From positions 1-14,063 of the forward strand of contig CAIWHY010000246.1 of NCBI GenBank assembly GCA_903912585.1: a DNA stretch of 14,063 nucleotides, written 5' to 3'. Positions within the stretch are counted from its first letter, which is position 1, and the number at the start of each line of letters is the position of its first letter. The translations under genes and the position numbers were made by a program. The stretch comes from an uncultured Thermoleophilia bacterium (lineage in GTDB: Bacteria > Actinomycetota > Thermoleophilia > UBA2241). Shown one piece after another: positions 7,197 through 13,312 of this stretch. The notes beneath the pieces were generated by a model, which saw only the letters and a list, made by a program, of their open reading frames with translations, had not been told where the DNA came from and ran no database searches.

Positions 7197-7691
7197 ATGA
7201 AGCGCCACCGCCGAGTCCGCCTCCTGCACCGCGACTGGGTCGGCTACGCCGTCCTCGTGCTCCTCTGCGGAGGCGCCCTTCTCATCGCCGTGTTCCTCCC
7301 CTGGGCCAACACCGATACGGGGCAGAGCGTCAACTTCTCGTTGAGCAAGCCGGACGCGATCCTCGGCGTGCTGCACACCAAGTGGGGCGTGCCGGCGCTC
7401 GTGATCGCGCTCGCCGTGACACTCCTCGGCGCGGTGATGCTGGCGCTGCGCCCGAGGCGCTACAGCCTGGCACTCGGGTTCCTGCTCGCGGCGGCGGGCG
7501 CCGGCAGCTTCGCGCTCGCCGACGACGCGTCGGCCCAGATCGGCTATTCCATGGGCGCCGGCATCGGCCTGTACGTCACGCTGTTCGTCGGCATCATCCT
7601 CGTGCCGATCGGGCTCGCGACGGCGATCGTCGCGTTCGTGCTCGCGCGTGGCTACGGCGCCGCCGGCCCTACAGGCCGCTCAGCTCCCTGA
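7197..7691 (+). CDS. Four-helix integral membrane protein, unknown function
   Basis: 164 residues. A basic start (MKRHRRVRLLHRDW) is followed by four hydrophobic segments at about 17-36, 64-84, 89-107 and 121-150, with an outer loop holding WANTDTGQSVNFSLSKPDAI. The basic N-terminus favours N-in. I do not recognise a family. The frame is open far upstream, but that part is antisense to the lipoprotein gene; the Met at 7197 is where membrane-protein sequence begins. No Shine-Dalgarno sequence is visible, and a promoter-like pair sits directly before the start, so leaderless translation is likely. The last 23 bp overlap the 3' end of mtbB on the opposite strand. The stop is TGA. Confidence 0.7.
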   Translation: MKRHRRVRLLHRDWVGYAVLVLLCGGALLIAVFLPWANTDTGQSVNFSLSKPDAILGVLHTKWGVPALVIALAVTLLGAVMLALRPRRYSLALGFLLAAAGAGSFALADDASAQIGYSMGAGIGLYVTLFVGIILVPIGLATAIVAFVLARGYGAAGPTGRSAP

Positions 7692-9054
7692 AACGCTCGA
7701 CCGAGTTGATCGAGATGCCGAGCAGCTCCGCGATGCGGAACTTGGCCATCATCGCGTTGGGCTCGCCGGGGTGCAGGTTGGAGTGGTCGAGTATCCGCCC
7801 GAGGCCCTTCTCGCCGCGGATCTGCTCCATCGCGTAGCTGTCGCTGAGGTCCACGATCGAACAGCCGAGCTTCGCGGCCACGTACTCTTTGGCCTCTGTG
7901 AGGCGCATGCCCCGGGACATCTGCATCCGTGCTACCAGGTCTCCGGCAGTGCGGATCCCGCCCATGCCCGCGGCGAGCGCGTGAGTGACGTCCATGCCTC
8001 TGGAGTCACCCGAGCCCACCTACAACCCGTCACAGCGCAGGATCTCGACGTGCGCCTTGGCCGCGCGCGAGACCGCGTCTTCGGCCGGGTAGCCGTTGAC
8101 CGGCACCCCGCAGACCCCTTGGCCGACGTTGGGGTGCACGGGAATGCGCGCCACGTCCATGCAGGGCTTGATGACCGTGAGCGAGTAGGCCGTGTTCCAG
8201 CAGCACGACTTGCCGGTGTTGATGTTGACCGCCGGCCCGAAGAGCGTGACGCCGGCGTCCTGGCAGACCTCGAGCTGGCCTTTTGGCCAGAGGCCGGCGA
8301 GCCGGCGGCCCTCCCACTCGAGCTCGCCGTGCACGCCGATCGTGAACTCGCCCGCCATGCCGACCTCGATGCCGGCGTCGGGGTACTTCTCGCGCAGGTG
8401 CTTCACGGCCCGCAGGGCACTGAGGAAGTCGCCGTCGCCGGCCCCGCCGGTGGTGTCGAAGTCCATGCCGTCGGCGCCGGCGTCGAGCATGCCCTCGCCG
8501 ACGTAGACGAAGTCTTTCGTGGCGAGGTCCATGGCTTCTTCGATCGCCGCCCGCGCCCCTGGGATGTCGCCGCGCGGCAGCAGCTCGAACCAGTTGTCGA
8601 CCGGCCCGTCGGGCCGGCTGTAGAACGCGAGGTTGGGCTGCGCCCCGTACTGGACCGGAGCCGTCAGCATCATCTGCACGTTCTGCATCACCTGCTGCTG
8701 GAACGGCAGGATCGTCTTGATCGCCTTGTAGGAGTACTCGATGTGCCAGAGCTCGAGGATGTCCTGGCCGAGGCGCTGCTCGCTCTCCAGCAGGTCCTGG
8801 AGGTCGGTGCCGGTCATCTTGCTGCCGCCGCCGTCGCAGCTGAGCACGACCTGGTCGCCGATGTCGACGGCGGTGAAGGCGGCGGGCGAGGCGTAGATGT
8901 CGAGCAGGTGCTCCTGCTCGCCGGCGGTGAGCGGCGGCGCCTTGGCCTTGCGCGCCGCCTCGGCGGTCGCGTCCTCGATGTCGGCACGCAGCTCGCTGCG
9001 CGTCATCGCGACCATGAACCCGTCGCCCATGCGCGTGGGGATCCTCAGCTCCAT
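7669..9054 (-). CDS. mtbB: Dimethylamine:corrinoid methyltransferase MtbB with in-frame amber (pyrrolysine) codon
   Basis: MtbB moves a methyl group from dimethylamine to the cobalt of a cognate corrinoid protein (MtbC). The reading frame is interrupted once, by TAG at 8020-8022, and continues in the same frame for 116 more codons, giving 461 residues with pyrrolysine at 345. The Methanosarcina enzymes are about 467 long with Pyl near 356 (from memory). Family blocks run through both halves: LRIPTRMGDGF at the start, FDTTGGAGDGDF and GMAGEFTIGVHGEL in the barrel, then PVHPNVGQGVCGVPV, then CDGL-Pyl-VGSGDSRGM, then GIRTAGDLVARMQMSRGMR and LTEAKEYVAAKL. Conservation after the TAG argues against a nonsense mutation or two genes. 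GAGGAGG lies five bases before the ATG. The final stop is also TAG. It is divergent from the secreted protein at 9214. No corrinoid protein or pyl gene is seen in the window. Confidence 0.95.
7983..8011 (-). promoter_or_regulatory. Hairpin just downstream of the pyrrolysine codon (PYLIS-like candidate)
   Basis: On the mtbB mRNA, beginning 8 nt after the UAG, GGGUGACUCCA (from 8011) can pair with UGGA plus GUCACUC (ending at 7983). A single bulged C separates the two 3' segments, one pair is G-U, and the loop is the 6-nt GAGGCA. That makes 11 base pairs. Its place resembles the element proposed downstream of UAG in methanogen methylamine methyltransferase genes. In archaea such elements are not strictly required for Pyl insertion, so a role here is inference. 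Confidence 0.5.
8020..8022 (-). other. In-frame UAG read as pyrrolysine
   Basis: The plus strand reads CTA here, which is TAG on the coding strand. It follows codons for CDGL and precedes GTG (Val). It is the only stop codon between the mtbB start and its terminal TAG at 7669-7671, and it falls at the catalytic pyrrolysine position of the MtbB family. Confidence 0.93.
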
Positions 9055-9150
9055 CGCCGCCTCCTCGTCCCGCAGATCGTCCCGTCCGCCCCGCCCGGCG
9101 CTGCCGCGATGGTATCAGGGAGGGAGGGCGCGGGACCCATCTGCCCTCGG

Positions 9151-9179
9151 TTGACCCGCTCGGGCCTCGCGGACACACT
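9151..9179 (+). promoter_or_regulatory. Candidate sigma70-like promoter for the secreted two-module protein
   Basis: TTGACC (9151-9156) matches the -35 consensus at five of six bases. It is followed 17 bp later by CACACT (9174-9179), a weak -10 that keeps the A at position 2 and T at position 6. Transcription would begin near 9187, before the ribosome site GAGGGG at 9203-9208. For divergent mtbB, a TACCAT (minus strand, 9109-9114) is the best -10 seen, without a convincing -35. Confidence 0.4.
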
Positions 9180-9213
9180 AGGGCGGCAGAAGTAAGCCAC
9201 GTGAGGGGCCCTC

Positions 9214-9867
9214 ATGACCCACCGACCCACCCGCATCGTCTTGTTCGTGCTGCTGTCCGCCCTCGGCCTCGCCGCGCTCCCCTGCGCGGCCGGCGCGGCG
9301 CCCAGCTTCGTCGACACGCAGGTCAAGGCCAACATCCTGCTCCTGCAGGGCTACATCAACGCCGCCGCCATCGAGAGCGAGTTCGTCTACCCCGCAGTCG
9401 CGACGGTCAAGCAGGGCGGCGGCCTCGTGGCGCCGATCTGGCCGGCCAACCCGTGGACCGGCAAGACGATGGTGCCGGCCAAGAGCCGCGGCAACTACAC
9501 GTACTCGCTCACGCCGGCCGGCTATCGCCTGATCGGCCACCTCTCGAAGGGCGCCTATGTGGTGGCGGGCGCGATGCCTGCCTGGCTCCGCGACGACTCC
9601 GCCCGGACGGGCGTGTCGCTGATCGCGCAATACGTCGACATGTGGGCGCGGGCCAACGGTGGCGTCAGTCCCACCGCCGGCCAGGTCGCCGCCGGCGGCC
9701 CGGTCGGGACGCAGCCCGGCGCGTACCTGTGGCCTCAGGACCTCTGGCGGCGTGCGGACATGACCCTGGGCACGGGCGCCGGGCAGTTCACGTATGTCTC
9801 CCACGGAGCGAGCTATGCGCTGAACGTGCACCTGGCCGACGGCACCACGTGGTCGCCCGGCCATTGA
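9214..9867 (+). CDS. Secreted protein with two pseudopilin-like modules
   Basis: 217 residues. A signal peptide occupies about 1-29 (hydrophobic core VLFVLLSALGLAALP, then AAGAA before PS). There is no lipobox in the usual place, although a Cys lies within the signal region (C24). Two copies of one module follow. Copy 1 (about 34-117) has an amphipathic helix, FVYP, IWPANPWTGKTM and NYTYSLTPAGYRLIGHL. Copy 2 (about 130-217) has VSLIAQYVDMWARANGG, YLWPQDLW, QFTYVSHGASYAL and VHLADGTTW. Copy 2 has lost the NP of the WPxNP motif. The start is set by GAGGGG five bases before the ATG. It is transcribed divergently from mtbB across 159 bp. The function is unknown; an extracytoplasmic structural or assembly role is a guess from the pseudopilin likeness. 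The stop is TGA. Confidence 0.85.
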   Translation: MTHRPTRIVLFVLLSALGLAALPCAAGAAPSFVDTQVKANILLLQGYINAAAIESEFVYPAVATVKQGGGLVAPIWPANPWTGKTMVPAKSRGNYTYSLTPAGYRLIGHLSKGAYVVAGAMPAWLRDDSARTGVSLIAQYVDMWARANGGVSPTAGQVAAGGPVGTQPGAYLWPQDLWRRADMTLGTGAGQFTYVSHGASYALNVHLADGTTWSPGH

Positions 9868-9919
9868 CCGGCGCCGGGCGCTCACCATCGCCGCTTTGCC
9901 GCACGGGGCGCGACCGGCG

Positions 9920-10060
9920 ATGAGCCGGAGGACGCTTCAGCTCATCGCCGCCAGCCTGCTCATCGCGGCGCTGACCTTCTTCGTCTCGCGCAAGTTCGGC
10001 TTCACCATCCTCTTCCTGCCGCTGTTCTTCGCCTGGGGCGGCGGCAAGGACAGGTCGTGA
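9920..10060 (+). CDS. 46-residue membrane protein
   Basis: A short ORF encodes MSRRTLQLIA, a hydrophobic helix (about 6-19), a short basic turn SRKFGF, a second helix (about 26-37), and a GGGKDRS tail. Two hydrophobic segments around a basic loop are typical of tiny inner-membrane proteins and unlikely by chance, but no family is recognised. The ribosome site is weak. Its TGA overlaps a GTG in the pattern GTGA, from which a 28-codon ORF runs to the next gene. It lies 52 bp after the secreted two-module protein and is probably in the same transcript. Confidence 0.55.
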   Translation: MSRRTLQLIAASLLIAALTFFVSRKFGFTILFLPLFFAWGGGKDRS

Positions 10061-10143
10061 ACCGGGCCGCCGACCGCAGCCGGGACGGCGGCGGAAGCCT
10101 GGTCGCCCCGGCGCGACCGGTCATGCCCGGAGCGCTGGCGTGA
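10057..10143 (+). CDS. Possible 28-residue coupling ORF
   Basis: A GTG overlapping the previous stop (GTGA at 10057-10060) has AAGGA at 10046-10050, six bases before it. The frame runs 28 codons to a TGA that again overlaps the GTG start of the next gene (GTGA at 10140-10143). The peptide is Arg/Ala/Pro-rich, without membrane or motif signals. Both junctions would permit translational coupling, but in such GC-rich DNA the arrangement could be accidental. Confidence 0.3.
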   Translation: MNRAADRSRDGGGSLVAPARPVMPGALA

Positions 10144-11405
10144 TCGATCCGCCGGAGCGACCGAGCCAGAGGATCCGCGCGGCCCGCACCAACCGGCGCC
10201 CGCCGCGCTACGCCGCGACCCTGATGGCGCTCGGCATCATCTTCGCCCTCGCCTACGTCTTCCTGATCCACCAGCCGCCGGCGCCGCCGGTGCCCGCCAT
10301 CAAGTACCTCCAGGGCACCTACGTGTGGCAGGCTCGCAGTGCAGCCGCCGGATCGACCCCGGCGCCCGAGACGGGCGGCTTCAGCGCGGCGGCCTCCGGC
10401 GACGCGGCCGGCCAGGCCAAGCCGTCGCCGGACCGGGCGCAGCCCTCCTACCAATCCGCCGTTCCGGGCACCATCAGTTCCTCCTACATCGCCTCTCGGC
10501 GCGTGGAGTCGAGCTCCTTCCTGCGCGCGCAAGGCAGCGCCGCCTACGCGCTCGCTGTCGGCGCCTGGCCTCCCGTCTGGCGCCTCTCGTCGCGCAGCGC
10601 GCTCGACTATCAGGGCCTCGCCGCGGACGTGCTCTCGGCCGCGCAGGACGGCGACCACAGCATCGGGACCAAGCAGATCAAGGCCGGCGGCCGCAGGGTC
10701 TGGCGAGCGACCCTGCAGTTCGGGCAGACCCAGGTCACCGTGGTGGTCGACCAGCTCACCGGCATCGTGACCTGGTGCTCGGGCGCGGGCCCGGACGCCC
10801 AGGAGACGTTCACGGCCACAGTGGACTGGAACGCGCAGCCGGCGGCCGGCCAGCGGTACTCGGCGCCCGTCCCGGCCGGCGCCCGCGTGGCCGTCACGCG
10901 CGACCGCACCTACACGTACCGCCCGTCACTCGCGGCCGCCGGCAAGGCGACCGGTCTCACGCCGCTCAGATCCACGCTGCAGCCGGACGGCTACACGTTG
11001 CGCAGCGTGGCGACGCGGCGGCGTGACGACCTCGAGGCCGCGGCGATCGGCGACGCTTCGCAGGCGCTGCGGCCCGGCACGAGACTCGCGCCCGCCAACG
11101 AGGTCGACCAGCTGTTCACGCGCGACCTCACCTGGTTCACGATCGCGCAGACGCGCGTCGCGGGCGACGCGGCGCTCACCGCGCAGGCCGACGCGCTGGC
11201 GGGCCAGAGCCTGAACGGGCAGCTCTCGTTGCGGAGCGAGGTCCTCCAGTACGGACCGTTCACCGGCAGCCGGGCCTACACGTGGTACAGCCCGTCCGGC
11301 CCGGCGCTGTTCGTCGCCGACAAGAAGTCCGCGGTCACCGTGCGCGGCGGCATCACGCGCGACGACCTCATCTCTCTGGCGGAGGGGCTCAAGCCACTGA
11401 AGTAG
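10140..11405 (+). CDS. Membrane-anchored extracytoplasmic protein, possible LolA/RseB-like fold
   Basis: 421 residues from a GTG that has GGAG at 10129-10132, seven bases upstream. A basic proline-rich N-terminus (about 1-23) precedes one membrane helix (about 24-43, YAATLMALGIIFALAYVFLI); the remainder is outside. After a low-complexity Ala/Gly/Ser stretch (about 62-100) comes a large beta-rich region with VTVVVDQLTGIVTWC, ETFTATVDWNAQP and LQPDGYTLRSVA. The C-terminus (YTWYSPSGPALFVADKKSAVTVRGG, then ITRDDLISLAEGLKP) resembles the end of actinobacterial DUF4367/RseB-like sensor proteins, where a lone strand precedes a short helix. This resemblance is from memory and weak. The stop is TAG. 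It is convergent with rubredoxin, only 13 bp away. Confidence 0.75.
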   Translation: MIDPPERPSQRIRAARTNRRPPRYAATLMALGIIFALAYVFLIHQPPAPPVPAIKYLQGTYVWQARSAAAGSTPAPETGGFSAAASGDAAGQAKPSPDRAQPSYQSAVPGTISSSYIASRRVESSSFLRAQGSAAYALAVGAWPPVWRLSSRSALDYQGLAADVLSAAQDGDHSIGTKQIKAGGRRVWRATLQFGQTQVTVVVDQLTGIVTWCSGAGPDAQETFTATVDWNAQPAAGQRYSAPVPAGARVAVTRDRTYTYRPSLAAAGKATGLTPLRSTLQPDGYTLRSVATRRRDDLEAAAIGDASQALRPGTRLAPANEVDQLFTRDLTWFTIAQTRVAGDAALTAQADALAGQSLNGQLSLRSEVLQYGPFTGSRAYTWYSPSGPALFVADKKSAVTVRGGITRDDLISLAEGLKPLK

Positions 11406-11418
11406 CCCGGGCGGACGC

Positions 11419-11580
11419 TCAGTCCTCGACCGGCTCGAACTCTTCCTTCTCGACGCCGCAGTCGGGGCAGACCCAGTCGTCCGGCAGATCCTCCCATGCG
11501 GTCCCCGGCTCCACGCCGTTGTCCGGGTCGCCGATCTCGGGGTCGTAGAGGTAGTCGCAGATGCTGCAGCGGTACTTCAT
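11419..11580 (-). CDS. Rubredoxin
   Basis: A 53-residue iron-only redox protein that carries single electrons between flavoproteins and oxidases or reductases in the cytosol. Both cysteine knuckles are intact: CSIC (C5, C8) followed by YLYDPEIGDPDNGV, and CPDCG (C38, C41), with the usual PGTAWEDLPDDWVCP between. Length and acidic character are standard. Two ATGs are possible, at 11586 and 11580. The GGAG of GAGGAG ends seven bases before the second but only one base before the first, so the second is chosen. It is divergent from the PLP decarboxylase-like gene across 133 bp. A TAGTAT on the minus strand (11621-11626) is a good -10 candidate, though its -35 is poor. Rubredoxins are most common in anaerobes and in oxidative-stress pathways. 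Confidence 0.95.
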   Translation of the reverse strand: MKYRCSICDYLYDPEIGDPDNGVEPGTAWEDLPDDWVCPDCGVEKEEFEPVED

Positions 11581-11713
11581 GCCCATTCTCCTCGTTCGTG
11601 CACGCAGACTGACGGCAGCAATACTACTCGCGTCGACTTGCATGAGCCATGAGCGCCGAGAGAGACTCAAAGCCAGCCGCCGGACGAGCGGCGCACGCCA
11701 CAAGGAGCCCCCA

Positions 11714-13009
11714 GTGAGCAGCCCTGAGCCCGGCCCGAGCATCCCGCAGGACCACCCGCGCACGTGGTGGCAGCGCCCCGGGCTCGAACCGCGCGAGGGA
11801 CACCTGCTGGTCGCGGGGCGTGGCGCCGAGGCGCTGGCGCGAGCCCACGGGACGCCGCTGTTCGTGTACGACCTCACGAATGTCGAGGAAAACGTGCGCG
11901 CGCTGCAGGCGGCAATGGCGCGCACCGGCGCCCCGTGGAAGGTCCGCTGGGCGCTCAAGGCGCAGCGCGAGCCGGAAGTCCTCGCGCGGGTGCACGCCAT
12001 CGGCGCGCCGGGCACGCCGGAGTTCGTGGGCCTCGACGTCTGCTCCCCGGGGGAGGTCGCGCACGGCCTCGCCCGCGGCTTCCCGGCCACGGAGATCAGC
12101 TACACCGGCACCAACGTCAGCGACCGCGACCTCGACGTCATCCTCGAGAGCGGCGCGCACCTCAACGTCGACCTCATCAGCCAGCTCCAACGCTACGGGC
12201 GCCGGAACCGCGGCGGTACGCTCGGCATCCGCGTCAACCCCCGCGTGAGCGCCGCCCGCCCCGAGAGCGGCATCAGCTACTACAGCGGCGAGAGGCCGAC
12301 CAAGTTCGGGATCTACCCCGAGAGGCTCGACGAGGCGCTCGCCGTCGCGCGCTCCTGCGACCTGACGATCGACACCGTCCACTTCCACGTCGGCCACCAC
12401 CTGCTGACCGACGACCTGCCGGCCTTCGACCGCGCCGTGGCCGCGGCCGCCGCCATGGCGCGCCGCGTGATCGACGCCGGCTGCCCAGTCGTCGAGGTCA
12501 ACGCCGGCGGCGGGCTGGCGGCGATCATGCAGCAGGGGCAGGAGCCGCTCGACCTCGACGCCTACGCCGGCGTGCTGGCCAAGCACCTCGGGCCGCTCGA
12601 CGTCACCATCGCCTGCGAGCCCGGCGAGATGTTCGCCAAGAACGCCGGCGTGCTGCTCGCCGAGGTGGTCACGGTCGAGGACAGGAGCCGGGCCGGCGAC
12701 GGCAGCGCCGTCTTCGCCGGCCTCACCTGCGGCTGGAACGTGATGCACCTGGCCTTCGTCTACCACGAGTTCGTGGAGACGGTGCTGTGCCGCGCGGCCG
12801 ACGCTCCGCGCACGGCCGCCTACACCCTCGCCGGCCACATCAACGAAGGCCCGGACCTGTTCGCCGAGGACTACCCGCTGCCGCCCCTCGCAGAGGGCGA
12901 CGTCGTCGCCATCCTCGGCGTCGGCGCCTACTGCCAGGCCAACTGGCACCCGCACTGCCTGCGCCCCTTCCCAGGTGTAGTGTGGTGCGAGGATCGTCTT
13001 GCAACCTGA
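11714..13009 (+). CDS. PLP-dependent decarboxylase-like protein (DapDC/ODC fold type III) with altered active-site motifs
   Basis: 431 residues from GTG at 11714, with AAGGAG at 11702-11707 placed six bases before it; the frame is open further upstream but without a ribosome site. The alanine-racemase-type barrel is clear: PLP lysine K82 in VRWALKAQ, DVCSPGEVAHGL, YTGTNVSDRDL, HFHVGHH around H225, and the phosphate-binding EVNAGGGL. The C-terminal beta domain ends with GVGAYCQANWHPH. Two signature motifs differ from diaminopimelate decarboxylase: EPGR reads EPGE, and the CESxD loop, whose Cys reaches across the dimer, reads INEGPDLFAED without Cys. A new substrate is therefore more likely than lysine synthesis. 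The small membrane protein downstream has its ribosome site overlapping this TGA. Confidence 0.85.
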   Translation: MSSPEPGPSIPQDHPRTWWQRPGLEPREGHLLVAGRGAEALARAHGTPLFVYDLTNVEENVRALQAAMARTGAPWKVRWALKAQREPEVLARVHAIGAPGTPEFVGLDVCSPGEVAHGLARGFPATEISYTGTNVSDRDLDVILESGAHLNVDLISQLQRYGRRNRGGTLGIRVNPRVSAARPESGISYYSGERPTKFGIYPERLDEALAVARSCDLTIDTVHFHVGHHLLTDDLPAFDRAVAAAAAMARRVIDAGCPVVEVNAGGGLAAIMQQGQEPLDLDAYAGVLAKHLGPLDVTIACEPGEMFAKNAGVLLAEVVTVEDRSRAGDGSAVFAGLTCGWNVMHLAFVYHEFVETVLCRAADAPRTAAYTLAGHINEGPDLFAEDYPLPPLAEGDVVAILGVGAYCQANWHPHCLRPFPGVVWCEDRLAT

Positions 13010-13019
13010 GGAGGAACGC

Positions 13020-13262
13020 GTGGGCACACCGCCACCGCCGGAGGAGGAATCCCACCCGAATCGCGGCACACTGGGCGTCCAGCGGTCCGACCGCATGTGG
13101 CTGTCCGCCGAGCAGCTGGCCGACGACAAGAGCAGGCCGAGCTGGAAGGCGCCCCAGGAGAAGAACGCTTCGCGCTTCCCGCCGGCACGCGTCGCCACCA
13201 TCCTGATCCTGCTCGTGATCCTAGCGCTGGTGATCTTCCTCAAGGCCACCGGCTCGATCTGA
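13020..13262 (+). CDS. 80-residue tail-anchored membrane protein
   Basis: A GTG at 13020 has AGGAGG at 13009-13014, five bases upstream and overlapping the TGA of the decarboxylase-like gene, which implies translational coupling. An alternative TTG at 12999 lacks such a site. The first 55 residues are hydrophilic, acidic then basic, with many Pro (GTPPPPEEESHP, SAEQLADDKSRPSW). One helix near the C-terminus (about 57-75, RVATILILLVILALVIFL) ends in KATGSI, a tail-anchored topology. I recognise no family. Confidence 0.75.
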   Translation: MGTPPPPEEESHPNRGTLGVQRSDRMWLSAEQLADDKSRPSWKAPQEKNASRFPPARVATILILLVILALVIFLKATGSI

Positions 13263-13266
13263 ACCC

Positions 13267-13295
13267 GAGCGCCGGCTGCCGCACAGCGCCGGCTC
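13267..13295. terminator. Weak GC-rich hairpin between convergent genes
   Basis: GAGC plus CGGC (13267-13276, with a two-base bulge) can pair with GCCGGCTC (13288-13295) around an 11-nt loop, in the 50-bp gap between the tail-anchored protein (+) and the molybdopterin protein (-). There is no T-tract. Confidence 0.25.
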
Positions 13296-13312
13296 GAGCG
13301 CCCTGCCGGCCT

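Noticed and set aside
7669..8019. A separate 116-aa gene downstream of a 344-aa gene
   Set aside because: Both are in one frame with a single TAG between them, the short one has no ribosome site of its own at its start, and together they match one MtbB protein.
7648..9195. A 515-aa open frame on the plus strand opposite mtbB
   Set aside because: It is a GC-rich antisense shadow: low complexity, rich in Val/Asp/His/Arg, without family motifs, while the opposite strand carries a clear enzyme.
11624..13249. A 541-aa open frame on the minus strand opposite the decarboxylase-like gene
   Set aside because: The composition (Val-Asp-Ala-Gly-Arg runs) is typical of antisense to a high-GC gene, and PLP-enzyme motifs are on the plus strand.
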